DNA from: Lacimicrobium sp. SS2-24
GTDB lineage: Bacteria; Pseudomonadota; Gammaproteobacteria; Enterobacterales; Alteromonadaceae
DNA: 64,000 bases
Direction of reading: 5' to 3'
Assembly (NCBI RefSeq): GCF_002201535.1
Contig: NZ_NIWW01000003.1
Span: 62,001 to 126,000 of the forward strand
The notes beneath the pieces are model-generated. The model worked only from the letters and a program-made list of their open reading frames with translations. It was not told where the DNA came from and did no database searches. This document shows, piece by piece, positions 28,165-37,958 of the stretch. Positions within the stretch are counted from its first letter, which is position 1. Each line of letters begins with the position of its first letter. The position numbers were made by a program, and so were the translations under genes.

Positions 28165-30461
28165 TCCCTCACTCCTTCGTTTGATTGTTGCTTATCAAAT
28201 ACCATTAAAAACGCGGGCAGGAACAAAAAGTCCACCGCTAACGCCATCAAAATAATGATGCCGGTCAGTAATCCCATATCGGCATTCAGTGCAAAAGATG
28301 AAAGCGACAGTACACTGAAGCCGATTACCAGCACCAGAGTGGTTACCCACAGAGCCCGTCCGACACTGGCAAAGGCATATCGCACACCTTCCTCGGCCGT
28401 TTTGCCTTCGCCCCGGGCAAGACGATATTTGCTCAGGAAATGCACCGTATCATCAACAATGATCCCCAGTGCCATACTCAATACCACGGACAGACCCAGA
28501 TTAATATTGCCCGACAACAGTCCCCAGATGCCAAAGCCTATTCCCGCAGGTAATAAGTTAGGTATCAGACTGATGACACCCATTCTCCAGGAGCGCAGGG
28601 CAAACACCAGCAACCCGGAGATCAACACCAGCGCCAGTAAGGTGCCCTTAAGCATGCTATCCATATTGAGTTCGCCAATATGGGCAAACATCAATGCCGG
28701 ACTGGCTGCGGTCACCGTCAGTGCTGGTGCCCGCTCAGCCATCCATTGAGTGGCACGCTGTTCAAAAGCGGTAAATTCCTTACTGCCCAGGTTTTCCATG
28801 GTTGCCATGATTCGGGTCGCCGATTTATCCAGGTTGACCTGATTATTCAGATCCAGTCCGTAAGGCAGAGACATCTCATACAATAGCAGATACTGGGCGG
28901 CCAGTTGCTGACTGTCAGGTAAACGATAGTATTGCTGGTCGTCGCCGTGCATATTTTTATTCAGGCGCTTAAAGGTATCTGCAATCGTGTTGACATGGTC
29001 CACTTCAGGCTGCTCGCGAAGCCACTGGCTAAAGTCCTCTACCGCCTGCAATACCTGTGGATCATTGAGTGCCGACGGCTCCCCAGTGAAAAGCGCAAAG
29101 TCTACCGTGGACATGCCGCTAAGATGCTGCTCCTGGAAATCCGCAGACTGGCGAAATGCGGTACTGTGATCAAAGTACTCCACCGCGACATCATTGACCC
29201 TGTTGTGAAAACTGGCCGCCACTGCTATTGCGGCAATCACGAAAGTCACCGGCAACAAACGGCGGTGATGACGGATGACCCACTCTCCGAACACCTCAAT
29301 TCCTCTGCCTTTATGCTCTTGCTGGCGAGTGACTCGCATCGGCAGCACCATCAGCAGCGCCGGCAATAAGGTCACTGAGAAAACAAAAGCGAGCATCACC
29401 CCTAGTGCAGAAACATTACCTAAATCGGCCAGAATCGGCACATTGGAAAAATTCATGGTCAGAAAACCAATGGCCGTGGTAGCACTGGTAATAAAAATCG
29501 GCATCAGATTGATGTCCATCGAGTAGTGCAACGCCTCGGCTTTATTTTTGCCCTGGCGCAGCGCAAACAGCATGGATGAAATGACGTGCACACAATCGGC
29601 CACGGCCAGTGTCATGATCAGCGTGGGAGCATTGACCGTAGCCGTGGATAAAAAGATCCCAGACCATCCCGTCAGTCCCATCGTTGCAACGATGGTCGTT
29701 ACGATCACCAATAGAGTGGCCAGTGTGCCGGTAAACGAGCGCAACAAGAACCACAGCACGGCAAGAATTGCCAGTAGCATCAGTGGCACCAGGGTCTCGG
29801 CGTCTTTTTGCGCTTCAACGGCAAACGCTTCATTCATGTAAACGATACCGGTGTGATAAAACTGATGGCCGGGATACTGCTGCTGATATGACTCACTCAG
29901 GGCCCTGACCCAATCCGCCACTTCTTTCACTGCCGCTGTTTTGTCCTTTTCCGGCATATTCACGGTGATATTGATGACACTTGCTTTGCCATCAGGGGCG
30001 ATGATTTTGTTGACCAGGTTTGGCTCCTGCAATGACACCTGCTCAATCTTATCGATGGCGTCGCTGTCCAGGTTGTCAGGATCGAGGATCAGGTCTTCTA
30101 CGATCAGATCGTCCCCTTCGGCCCAGGTGTGCTGAAAGTTCGCCAGTGAGTCAACCCGCGTAGAATAAGGGGTCTGCCAGGCTTCATCGGTCAGTTCGTA
30201 GATTAACCTAAGGGTTTGCGGGTTAAATACACTGCCCTGCGGAGGCGAGATGATAATGGTGGCACTTTCGTTTTTACTGAACTCCTCCTGCATTTTTTCA
30301 AAATCGAGCAGCTGGGGATTGTCAGGCTGAAAATAGACCTTGTAGTCACCACGAAAATAGAGATTTTTAGCGCCAATGCCAGCGCCGGCGATAAACAATA
30401 TGCCCACCAGCAAGACCCACCAGGGTCGATGCAGAATATTCCTGAGCCACAATGATTTCAT
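28161..30461 (-). CDS. MMPL/RND-superfamily transporter
   Basis: The protein has 766 residues arranged as two repeats. Each repeat has one membrane helix, a periplasmic domain and a five-helix block. The second-half helix-4 motif is GLSVVLSMALGIIVDDTVHFLSKYRLAR. The first half shows LIMTLAVADCVHVISSMLFAL. MMPL members export lipids and hydrophobic compounds. This one lies between a TetR gene and a LolA-like gene with 4-nt overlaps on both sides, so it is part of a tightly coupled operon. Confidence 0.9.
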   Translation of the reverse strand: MKSLWLRNILHRPWWVLLVGILFIAGAGIGAKNLYFRGDYKVYFQPDNPQLLDFEKMQEEFSKNESATIIISPPQGSVFNPQTLRLIYELTDEAWQTPYSTRVDSLANFQHTWAEGDDLIVEDLILDPDNLDSDAIDKIEQVSLQEPNLVNKIIAPDGKASVINITVNMPEKDKTAAVKEVADWVRALSESYQQQYPGHQFYHTGIVYMNEAFAVEAQKDAETLVPLMLLAILAVLWFLLRSFTGTLATLLVIVTTIVATMGLTGWSGIFLSTATVNAPTLIMTLAVADCVHVISSMLFALRQGKNKAEALHYSMDINLMPIFITSATTAIGFLTMNFSNVPILADLGNVSALGVMLAFVFSVTLLPALLMVLPMRVTRQQEHKGRGIEVFGEWVIRHHRRLLPVTFVIAAIAVAASFHNRVNDVAVEYFDHSTAFRQSADFQEQHLSGMSTVDFALFTGEPSALNDPQVLQAVEDFSQWLREQPEVDHVNTIADTFKRLNKNMHGDDQQYYRLPDSQQLAAQYLLLYEMSLPYGLDLNNQVNLDKSATRIMATMENLGSKEFTAFEQRATQWMAERAPALTVTAASPALMFAHIGELNMDSMLKGTLLALVLISGLLVFALRSWRMGVISLIPNLLPAGIGFGIWGLLSGNINLGLSVVLSMALGIIVDDTVHFLSKYRLARGEGKTAEEGVRYAFASVGRALWVTTLVLVIGFSVLSLSSFALNADMGLLTGIIILMALAVDFLFLPAFLMVFDKQQSNEGVRE

Positions 30462-31246
30462 TCTCCATTCCTTTTTATCAATGCCACTTCTTCGGCAAAT
30501 ATTTCATCTGCAACACGTTGCCAGCTCTGAGCATAGTCATGTTCATGGCTTAGCGGCGAAAATTTCATTCCGTCAAGCAACAGGTTGGTATTCAGTAACA
30601 GGGTTTGATCAGCACTCAATGGTTTTAGCATGTGTGCTTCACTGGCAGCGTTGAACAGCGCGTTGGTACCAAACATCAGTGCCCAGATGGCAAAGGTGAA
30701 TTCCCCGGCGCTGTGTCCGCGGCCATCGGTCAGTTCGCCGTTGAGCACGGCCTGCTCAAACACCGCATCAGCGACTGCAGAGAGTGCTTGTTCAAGCTCC
30801 TGTTGTTGCTCAAGTCGCACCGGGCTGGCTTTTTCCAGTACCGCTGGTGTTTTCGCGCTGAGCACGCAATAAAACTGGGTCGGATTAAGCAGCGCATGCA
30901 ACCGATAGGCAAAACATAATGCCAGCAGCTTCTCACGACTGTTGCCGTTGAATTGCAGTGCCCGCTCAAATAATTGCAGTTCTACCTGCATGCTGCGGGT
31001 GCAGATGGCACAGAGCAAATCTTCTTTGCTGCTAAAATGGTTGTAGACCGTCCCTTTTGAATAGTCGCAGGCCGCTACCAGCTTATCCATCGTCAGCGCC
31101 GCAAACCCCAACGTATCCATCAGTTCTTCCGCAAGATACAGCAGTTCCTGCTCACGCTCTTCAAACGCGAGTTGGCGCTTCTTTTTGTACCCCTGCAAGA
31201 TGCAGCTGCTCTCTTTTTTACGGTTACAGGAAAACTTTAAATTCAT
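30458..31246 (-). CDS. TetR-family transcriptional regulator
   Basis: The protein has 262 residues from the ATG at 31246; a GTG at 31264 would overlap the operator. The helix-turn-helix domain lies at about 30-80: LGFAALTMDKLVAACDYSKG then TVYNHFSSKEDLL. The C-terminal ligand domain is all-helical, and the ligand is unknown. It is the first gene of the MMPL operon and very likely represses it. No clear Shine-Dalgarno site is visible. Confidence 0.85.
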   Translation of the reverse strand: MNLKFSCNRKKESSCILQGYKKKRQLAFEEREQELLYLAEELMDTLGFAALTMDKLVAACDYSKGTVYNHFSSKEDLLCAICTRSMQVELQLFERALQFNGNSREKLLALCFAYRLHALLNPTQFYCVLSAKTPAVLEKASPVRLEQQQELEQALSAVADAVFEQAVLNGELTDGRGHSAGEFTFAIWALMFGTNALFNAASEAHMLKPLSADQTLLLNTNLLLDGMKFSPLSHEHDYAQSWQRVADEIFAEEVALIKRNGE

Positions 31247-31250
31247 AATT

Positions 31251-31281
31251 TGACGATTCGTCACTTATTGACGGATCGTCA
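31251..31281. promoter_or_regulatory. two palindromic TetR-type operators
   Basis: TGACGATTCGTCA (31251-31263) and TGACGGATCGTCA (31269-31281) are near-identical 13-bp palindromes whose centres are 18 bp apart. They sit just upstream of the TetR ATG. The second touches the -10 candidate TATTAT (minus strand, 31281-31286), which has TTGCAT 16 bp further upstream. This is a textbook autorepression layout. Confidence 0.8.
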
Positions 31282-31322
31282 TAATAGTTAAAAATAACAG
31301 CAATGCAAGAATGATTTTGAGA

Positions 31323-31658
31323 TTACAATGGCGATACGGTATGTGAAAACAGTTTCATCACCGCCACACCGGCAATAATCAGGCTAATGCCAATGATGGC
31401 TGGCCAGTCGAGTTTTTGTCCGAAAACCAGCCAGCCGGCCAGGGAAATCAGCACAATACCAACCCCTGACCAAATGGCGTAAACGATACCGACGGGAATG
31501 ACCTTCAGCGTTAACGACAAACAATAAAAAGACACAGCAAAACCCACAATTACAACGACTGAAGGCACCAGGCGGGTAAAACCGTCGCTGGCTTTGAGCG
31601 ATGACGTTGCAATGACCTCAGTCAGGATCGCAATCGTCAGCAGTAACCATTTGTTCAT
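31323..31658 (-). CDS. small multidrug resistance (EmrE-type) transporter
   Basis: The protein has 111 residues from the ATG at 31658, which has AAGGAG upstream. Four membrane helices are predicted. The key proton/drug residue E14 is in ILTEVIATSSLKASDGF. Other family marks are PVGIVYAIWSGVGIV in helix 3 and GVAVMKLFS in helix 4. This is a member of the Qac/EmrE branch exporting cationic compounds, less like the guanidinium exporters. Confidence 0.88.
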   Translation of the reverse strand: MNKWLLLTIAILTEVIATSSLKASDGFTRLVPSVVVIVGFAVSFYCLSLTLKVIPVGIVYAIWSGVGIVLISLAGWLVFGQKLDWPAIIGISLIIAGVAVMKLFSHTVSPL

Positions 31659-31759
31659 CTTAAACTCCTTATACAGGGGGCCGGATAATACAGGCTTCTC
31701 ATCTCGGCTTATGAACGGCACAATAGACGCCTTTTAGTGCGCCACTCTCCGGAATCAGT

Positions 31760-32341
31760 ATGGCCCAATTGTACTTCTATTACTCAGCCATGAATGCGGG
31801 TAAATCCACGTCGTTGCTGCAATCAGCCTATAACTACCGCGAACAGGGTATGCATGCGGTGCTGTTTACCGCCGCTCTGGATAACCGCTTTGGGCAGGGC
31901 AAGGTCGCTTCACGCATTGGGCTGGAGTCTGAGGCATTGCTGTATGATCAGCAGACCCATCTGCTGCAGCAAATTCATGGTCTGCATAAAAAGCAGGCCA
32001 TTGATTGCGTCTTCGTCGACGAAGCCCAGTTTCTGACTAAAAAACAGGTACGACAGCTGACCTTTGTGGTGGACCAGTTGGACATACCGGTACTCGCCTA
32101 TGGTCTGCGTACGGACTTTGCGGGTGAGACCTTCGAAGGCAGCCATTATCTGCTTGCCTGGGCCGATAAACTGGTGGAACTGAAAACCGTCTGTCACTGC
32201 GGCCGTAAGGCCAACTTTGTGGTACGCATGGACGAATTCGGGCAAGCCGTGAAACAAGGCGCGCAGGTGGATGTGGGCGGCAATGATAAATACGTTTCGG
32301 TGTGCCGCAATCACTTCCGCCAGCTTATCTGGGAAGACTAA
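31760..32341 (+). CDS. tdk: thymidine kinase
   Basis: The protein has 193 residues. The P-loop is MNAGKST (11-17), the lasso/Walker B region is VFVDEAQFL, and the C-terminal zinc site uses [11 protein letters not shown] and VCRNHF. It phosphorylates thymidine to dTMP for salvage. It is a single gene with its own promoter region of about 100 bp. Confidence 0.96.
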   Translation: MAQLYFYYSAMNAGKSTSLLQSAYNYREQGMHAVLFTAALDNRFGQGKVASRIGLESEALLYDQQTHLLQQIHGLHKKQAIDCVFVDEAQFLTKKQVRQLTFVVDQLDIPVLAYGLRTDFAGETFEGSHYLLAWADKLVELKTVCHCGRKANFVVRMDEFGQAVKQGAQVDVGGNDKYVSVCRNHFRQLIWED

Positions 32342-32416
32342 CGATGGCATCGGTGTAGTTGAATGCCAGCCAATGTGGCTTTAAGATAGGTGAAATATTC
32401 ATCGCGGCGCCCATAT

Positions 32417-32800
32417 ATGGACCAGTCAGTCTATCGAGAGTTTTTGCAACAACTGCCTATCCCCTCGTTATTGGGTGAACCGGCAGAGGATAGCGTGAAT
32501 CACAAGGTGGTCTTTGTAAATCAGGCGTTTACCGATGAGTTCGGTTTTACCCTATCGCAAATACCTGACAAAGATCATTGGTGGCAACTGGCGTATCCGG
32601 ATCCCACTTACCGGGCTGTGGTGGCCAGTCAATGGGAACTGGAGTGGGAGCTGGCCAAAGAAAAATCCCTCGAACAAATCAGTATGGAAGCCTGCGTGAC
32701 CAACAACGCTGGTGAGGAATTTCGCTATCGGGTCGTCAGTTCTGTTAACCACAGTGCTGAGCAGGATACCTATCAGGTTTTCTTTGTTCGCCTTGAGTAG
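32417..32800 (+). CDS. single-domain PAS protein
   Basis: The protein has 127 residues from the ATG at 32417 (a GTG at 32390 would add 9). One PAS domain spans nearly the whole protein: IPSLLGEPAED, then HKVVFVNQAFTDEFGFT, and a C-terminal EEFRYRVVSSVNH with a final FFVRLE strand. No output domain is present. It probably works as a sensor or adaptor with a partner encoded elsewhere. Confidence 0.75.
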   Translation: MDQSVYREFLQQLPIPSLLGEPAEDSVNHKVVFVNQAFTDEFGFTLSQIPDKDHWWQLAYPDPTYRAVVASQWELEWELAKEKSLEQISMEACVTNNAGEEFRYRVVSSVNHSAEQDTYQVFFVRLE

Positions 32801-32886
32801 CCATCTCAGTCACCCGGCCTGCCCTTGTCGCTGGCTTCATATCCGCCACCTAACTCATCACCATGCCCATATCAGGAACAGATACC

Positions 32887-34380
32887 ATGTCGATTAATTT
32901 TCGCCAGCGAATCAGCCTGGCCAGACCTTATGGCGGAGGCCCCTTTGACGATGTGCGCAAGCTGGAACGGGCACTGGAAAGTGATCGCGGTCGCATTATC
33001 AATTCCGCGGCTATCCGTCGCCTGCAACAAAAGACCCAGGTTTTTCCCTTGGAGCGCAACGCTGCGGTGCGCAGCCGCCTGACCCATTCTCTGGAAGTAC
33101 AACAAACAGGGCGTTTTATCGTTCGCACCCTGTTTGACAAGTTGGCAGACAAGGCCTCAGAGGTCGGGCTGGATGGCCTGGAAAGAGCCATCGAATCGCT
33201 GGTAGAAATGGCCTGCCTGATGCACGATATTGGTAACCCGCCCTTTGGTCACTTTGGTGAGGCCGCCATTACCAAATGGTTTCACCAGCATGTCGCCAGC
33301 TTACCCTTTTTTAGCGCACCTGAGGCCTCTTCACAGCCACTGGCAGAAAAGCTAATGAGAGATCTGAGTCAGTTCGAGGGCAATGCCCAGGCCATTCGTT
33401 TAATCCATTCATTGCTCGGGCTGAACCTTACCTATGTGCAAAGCGCCTGCATTGTTAAGTACACCCGGCCGGCCCATCAGCCCAAACCTGCTAAGGGCAC
33501 CCCGCTGGACTACCTGCAGAAAAAGCCAGGATACTACCTCACCGAAGCCGATTTTGTGCAGTCGCTTTACCAGCAGTTGGGAATGGAGACAGGCAGGCGC
33601 TTTCCACTGACTTACCTGATGGAAGCGGCCGATGATATTTCCTATTGCCTGGCGGATATTGAGGATGGTGTTGAAAAGGGGCTGCTAAGCTACCAGCGTC
33701 TGGCTGACCTACTCATCACCACGTTTGACGACAACAGCGGCAAAGCTGACATTCCCTATTTTGCCACTGAGGGCAAATCGCCAAAAAGTTTCCGCCAGGT
33801 GATGGATTATGTGCTCAAGCGTGCCAATAACGAACCCATCAACAAGGCCCATGAGTTTTTTGTCTGGCTGAGGGTAAACCTGATTCACCCTCTGGTTCAT
33901 CATGCTGCCGACGCCTTCATTGAGAACATGCAAGACATCTATGAGGGCCGTCTCAACCGTGCCTTACTGGAAGATGATTCACTCTGCCACCATCTTATCG
34001 ACACCTTCAAGCAGGTCGCCGTCAAATATATTTTCAGTGTAGAAGAGGTGCAAACGCTGGAGTTGCAGGGTTACAGAATCATTTCCGAGCTGCTCAATCA
34101 GTATCGCCCCCTGCTGGAGCTCAGCGCCGAGGATTTCAATCAGGTTATCAGCGGCGGCCATCGCGACCTGCTGATTGAATCGAGGCTGGCAAAACGTTTA
34201 CCCAACAAACATGTCAGTGCCTATCGCCACGCGCTAAGCACAATGCCACAGACAGAAGCAGACAAGCAGATACTCTGGGAGGGTTATTACCGGTGTCGCC
34301 TGTTACAGGATATGGTTTCGGGGATGACCGATCAGTTCGCGCTGGACGAGTACCGCATGTTACTGGCCCTTGCAACCTGA
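32887..34380 (+). CDS. dgt: dGTP triphosphohydrolase
   Basis: The protein has 497 residues from the ATG at 32887, which has AGGA upstream. HD-domain metal ligands are visible in RSRLTHSLEVQQTGR and MACLMHDIGNPPFGHFGE. The C-terminal part shows the dNTPase pattern LMEAADDISYCLADIEDG. It hydrolyses dGTP to deoxyguanosine and triphosphate, limiting dNTP pools and sometimes phage replication. The length matches E. coli Dgt. Confidence 0.93.
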   Translation: MSINFRQRISLARPYGGGPFDDVRKLERALESDRGRIINSAAIRRLQQKTQVFPLERNAAVRSRLTHSLEVQQTGRFIVRTLFDKLADKASEVGLDGLERAIESLVEMACLMHDIGNPPFGHFGEAAITKWFHQHVASLPFFSAPEASSQPLAEKLMRDLSQFEGNAQAIRLIHSLLGLNLTYVQSACIVKYTRPAHQPKPAKGTPLDYLQKKPGYYLTEADFVQSLYQQLGMETGRRFPLTYLMEAADDISYCLADIEDGVEKGLLSYQRLADLLITTFDDNSGKADIPYFATEGKSPKSFRQVMDYVLKRANNEPINKAHEFFVWLRVNLIHPLVHHAADAFIENMQDIYEGRLNRALLEDDSLCHHLIDTFKQVAVKYIFSVEEVQTLELQGYRIISELLNQYRPLLELSAEDFNQVISGGHRDLLIESRLAKRLPNKHVSAYRHALSTMPQTEADKQILWEGYYRCRLLQDMVSGMTDQFALDEYRMLLALAT

Positions 34381-34623
34381 TGGCAGATGTAGTTTATCCC
34401 GCGCCTTCCCCGGTTGGACGAAAAACCTCACCTGAGACGGTCAGCGTGATAATAATAGGATCCAATTACTTGGTGCACTCGTAAAGCTATGCGAGTAAAA
34501 GAAAAAGGCGGACTGTTCTTCAACCCCTGCAGTACAAGAGAAGACAACCGACAACCATCGTGCTGGCAAGGGTTAAATCCCCCTGCGAAAAACAACAACA
34601 CAAACAGTTCAAAGGAGAACACT

Positions 34624-35451
34624 ATGCAGAAACTGAAAGCCCTTTGCGGCTTAGGTGCCACTATCCTGATCAGCGTATCACCACTGACACAGGCCAACGA
34701 ACTTCAGCAAGCGGTCATGAGTGAACACCGTACTCCAATCTATCAGGCCCGTGATGAATATCGTAATCCTCAGCAGACCCTGCGCTTTTTTGACGTTCAA
34801 CCTGATATGACAGTGGTGGAAATTTCACCCGGTGGTGGCTGGTACACAGAAATCCTCGCTCCTTATTTAAAAGACAACGGCAAACTCATCGCTGCCCACT
34901 TCGATCCGAATTCGGACGTGGATTACTATCAGCGTTCATACAAAAACTTTATGCAAAAAATCGCAGACAATCAGGACGTGTATGGCAAGGTTGAAGTCAG
35001 TGTCTTTCAACCGCCGGAAAAACTGGATTTCGCCCCGCCAGGCAGTGCTGACAGAGTGCTGACTTTTCGCAATGTGCATAACTGGTATATGCGCGGACAG
35101 GGTGAAGAGAACCTCAACAAGGTTTTTAGCGCTTTCTATGACGCACTCAAACCCGGCGGCGTTCTCGGCGTCGTTGAACACAGATTGCCTGCAGACCGTC
35201 CCGCTGAAGACATGGAAAAAAGCGGATATATGCATGAAAAAGTGGTCATTAATGCCGCCTTGCATGCAGGGTTCAAGCTAGCAGGCTCTTCCGACATCAA
35301 TGCTAATAGCCGCGATACGGCCAATCATCCTAAAGGCGTGTGGACGCTACCACCGCGTCTGGCGCTTGAGGATGAAAAACGTGCGCATTATCTGGCTATC
35401 GGTGAAAGTGACCGCATGACACTGAAATTTGTTAAACCAGCAGAAAAGTAA
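34624..35451 (+). CDS. exported SAM-dependent methyltransferase-like protein
   Basis: The protein has 275 residues from the ATG at 34624, preceded by AAAGGAG. It carries a signal peptide, MQKLKALCGLGATILISVSP-LTQA. A class I methyltransferase fold follows: motif I region VVEISPGGGWYTEIL, then LIAAHFDP, and later ALKPGGVLGVVEHR. The periplasmic location is odd, because S-adenosylmethionine is cytoplasmic. Related proteins are annotated as predicted methyltransferases without tested activity. It could have a different ligand. Confidence 0.8.
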   Translation: MQKLKALCGLGATILISVSPLTQANELQQAVMSEHRTPIYQARDEYRNPQQTLRFFDVQPDMTVVEISPGGGWYTEILAPYLKDNGKLIAAHFDPNSDVDYYQRSYKNFMQKIADNQDVYGKVEVSVFQPPEKLDFAPPGSADRVLTFRNVHNWYMRGQGEENLNKVFSAFYDALKPGGVLGVVEHRLPADRPAEDMEKSGYMHEKVVINAALHAGFKLAGSSDINANSRDTANHPKGVWTLPPRLALEDEKRAHYLAIGESDRMTLKFVKPAEK

Positions 35452-35472
35452 GTCTCTGTTAACACCTATCGC

Positions 35473-35497
35473 GGCCGCCCACTGGGCGGCCTTTTTT
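35473..35497 (+). terminator. intrinsic terminator
   Basis: GGCCGCCC-act-GGGCGGCC followed by six T, 21 bp after the methyltransferase stop. Confidence 0.92.
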
Positions 35498-35960
35498 ATT
35501 TCTTAACCAAAGAGGGTTGATTCGACACGCCCCCACAGATGGTCCCCTTTTATAGCGTGCTCAGACTCTTGCTGACTATCGACGCTGCTCTGAGACTTAT
35601 CTGCGCACTTACCACCGAGTTCCCCAACGCATTGCCAAAGGCATCGTACCTATACCGATATTCTTTAGTTAACATAAGATTATTTAAAATCAATAGGTTA
35701 TAAGTCCATTTATGTTTCGTGCATTATCGGAAAGCATTGTTAGATGATGCATCATAAGCCAATGTACTGCCCGACTCCATAACCGGTGATTCCGCCTCGC
35801 GGGGCTTGCGATCAAAAACATAACTCGCTTCAAACACGCTACCAGACTAGCCTTTTTCTGTCCCCTGATTGCTCGTAAATGTAAGTAAATGTGATCGATC
35901 TAAACCTTTTCTGTCTTTGCTGCGACTTAACCCCTAATCCGAGTTAACGTTGAGAAAAAG
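35498..35960. other. intergenic region upstream of the MacAB-like operon
   Basis: 463 bp without a convincing gene. The middle part (35650-35730) is AT-rich. Near its right end lies the GTAAA repeat pair described separately. Nothing else is recognisable. Confidence 0.6.
35875..35889 (+). promoter_or_regulatory. CpxR-type box before the MacAB-like operon
   Basis: GTAAATGTAAGTAAA is a perfect GTAAA-N5-GTAAA direct repeat with 10-bp period, the consensus of the envelope-stress regulator CpxR. It lies 71 bp upstream of the first ATG. A cpxRA pair is not in the window, so assignment to CpxR is by consensus only. Confidence 0.6.
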
Positions 35961-37235
35961 ATGAAAATTGCTGACACCAGTGGGCAGGATGAAGTTCTGA
36001 GCACCCCTTCCAAACGCCCGCTGCATCTATGGATTGGACTGGGCAGTATCGCCCTGATCGCCCTGTTATTGTTGATCATCCCGAAAGTACAAAGTTATAG
36101 CAGCACGGATATCAGCATCCCTGCCAAACGTTTACGGCTGGCTACGGTAAGCCGGGGCGATCTGACCCGGGATCTGTCTGTACAGGGGCGCATTGTTGCG
36201 GCCGTCAGCCCTACCCTTTACAGCCCCTCAGAGGGCACTGTCAGCCTTAGTATTGATGCAGGCGATGAAGTAAAACAAGGCCAGGTACTGGCGCAGATAG
36301 ACAGTCCGGAGCTGAGCAATCAACTCAAACAGCAGGAATCCAGTCTTGCCAGCCAGAAAATTGATTTAGATCGCCAGCGCATCGAAGCCAAGAAACAACA
36401 ACTGACCAACCAGAAAACGGTCGACATGGCGAAGGTGGCGCTGACCGCCGCCGACCGTGAGAAACGCCGTGCCGATAAAGCCTACAGCACCAACAGCATC
36501 AGCCAGCTTGATTATGAGAAAGCCCAGGACGACCTCGAAAATGCCCGCCTGATTTACCAGCATGCCCTTCAGGAGGCCGAACTGGACAAAGAACGCCTGA
36601 ACTTTGAACTTCGCACGCAGGAGCTGTTGCTGGCACGCCAGTCTCTGCTGGTAGAGGACCTTCAACGTCAGGTGAGTGAACTCACTGTTCGCTCTCCCGT
36701 GGACGGTATCGTCGGCAACCTGGCGGTGGCAGAAAAAAATCAGGTCAGCCGCTATCAACCTTTGCTGAGTGTGGTGGATCTAAGCCAGTTTGAACTGGAA
36801 GTGGCCATTCCTGAGAGTTACGCCGACGATCTGAGTATCGGTATGGAAGCTCAGGTAACCCTCAATAACCAGACCCACATTGCCACGCTGGTGACCATCT
36901 CACCGGAGATTGAAAACAATCAGGTAACCGGCAGAGTGCGTTTTGCCGGTGAAATGCCTCAGGGGCTTCGCCAGAACCAGCGACTTACCACCCGTCTTTT
37001 GATGGAGCAAAAAGAAGATGTGTTGCTGGTGCAACGGGGGCAATTTCTGGAAACCGGCAGTGGCCGAATTGCCTATCGGGTAGACGGAGACATTGCCAGC
37101 AAAAAAAGCATACAAACCGGCGCCCGCAGCCTCAATGCGGTGGAGATCCTCAGCGGTCTTGAGCCCGGCGATACCATCATCATCTCAGGTACCGATCAGT
37201 TCCGCGGTGCTGACACCGTGTTGATCACTCAATAA
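35961..37235 (+). CDS. periplasmic adaptor of an ABC exporter (MacA-like)
   Basis: The protein has 424 residues. A single N-terminal membrane anchor (about 24-45, LWIGLGSIALIALLLLIIPK) is followed by a lipoyl half motif (SPSEGTVSLSIDAGDEVKQGQVLAQID region). A long coiled coil (about 115-235) comes next, then the returning lipoyl segment and beta-barrel domains. Adaptors of this kind bridge the inner-membrane ABC exporter and TolC. It is the first gene of a four-gene operon. Confidence 0.88.
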   Translation: MKIADTSGQDEVLSTPSKRPLHLWIGLGSIALIALLLLIIPKVQSYSSTDISIPAKRLRLATVSRGDLTRDLSVQGRIVAAVSPTLYSPSEGTVSLSIDAGDEVKQGQVLAQIDSPELSNQLKQQESSLASQKIDLDRQRIEAKKQQLTNQKTVDMAKVALTAADREKRRADKAYSTNSISQLDYEKAQDDLENARLIYQHALQEAELDKERLNFELRTQELLLARQSLLVEDLQRQVSELTVRSPVDGIVGNLAVAEKNQVSRYQPLLSVVDLSQFELEVAIPESYADDLSIGMEAQVTLNNQTHIATLVTISPEIENNQVTGRVRFAGEMPQGLRQNQRLTTRLLMEQKEDVLLVQRGQFLETGSGRIAYRVDGDIASKKSIQTGARSLNAVEILSGLEPGDTIIISGTDQFRGADTVLITQ

Positions 37236-37245
37236 GGAATGTCCA

Positions 37246-37956
37246 ATGTTAAAAATGCAACGAATCAGTAAAGTCTTCCGCACCGATTTGGTGGCCACCC
37301 ACGCGCTGCGAGATTTCAGCCTGGAGGTGGCAGAAGGCGAGTTTATTTCCGTGACCGGCCCTTCCGGCTCGGGCAAAACTACCTTTTTAAATATCGCCGG
37401 ATTGCTGGAAAGCTTCGATCAGGGCCAGTATTTTCTCGACAATGAGGACATCAGTAACCTCTCGGATAACGCCCGCAGCCGCTTACGCAATGAGAAGATT
37501 GGGTTTATTTTTCAAAGCTTTAACCTGATCCCGGATCTTAATTTGTTTGATAATGTGGATGTCCCCCTGCGCTATCGCAAATTGCCATCGGCAGAACGCA
37601 AACGGCGCATCGAAAAAAGCCTGGAGACCGTGGGCCTGGCCAGTCGTTACAAACACCTGCCCTCTCAGTTATCGGGCGGACAACAACAACGGGTCGCCAT
37701 TGCCAGAGCGCTTGCCGGTGAGCCTCGCTTCTTATTAGCCGACGAACCCACAGGTAACCTCGACTCGGCTATGGCGGCCAGTGTTCTGGAACTGCTCAAA
37801 GACATCAATAACGCAGGGACCACCATTATCATGGTGACCCATGATCCGGTGCTTGCCGAACAAACGGACCGACAAATTTATGTCCGCGATGGTCAGATTA
37901 GCAATATTGCCAGTACGGCGCAGATAGCCACACCCCGACTTGCCAGTGGAGCCTGA
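37246..37956 (+). CDS. ABC exporter ATPase (MacB/LolD type)
   Basis: The protein has 236 residues. Walker A is GPSGSGKTT (38-46), the signature is LSGGQQQRVAIARAL and Walker B is FLLADEPTGNLD. FQSFNLIPDLNLFDNV between them is typical of the MacB/LolD/FtsE branch. AAGGAAT precedes the ATG, 10 bp after the adaptor gene. It powers the two permeases encoded next. Confidence 0.94.
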   Translation: MLKMQRISKVFRTDLVATHALRDFSLEVAEGEFISVTGPSGSGKTTFLNIAGLLESFDQGQYFLDNEDISNLSDNARSRLRNEKIGFIFQSFNLIPDLNLFDNVDVPLRYRKLPSAERKRRIEKSLETVGLASRYKHLPSQLSGGQQQRVAIARALAGEPRFLLADEPTGNLDSAMAASVLELLKDINNAGTTIIMVTHDPVLAEQTDRQIYVRDGQISNIASTAQIATPRLASGA

Positions 37957-37958
37957 TC

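Noticed and set aside
31247-31264. GTG at 31264 as the TetR start
   Set aside because: It lies inside the first palindromic operator. The ATG at 31246 leaves the operator upstream of the gene.
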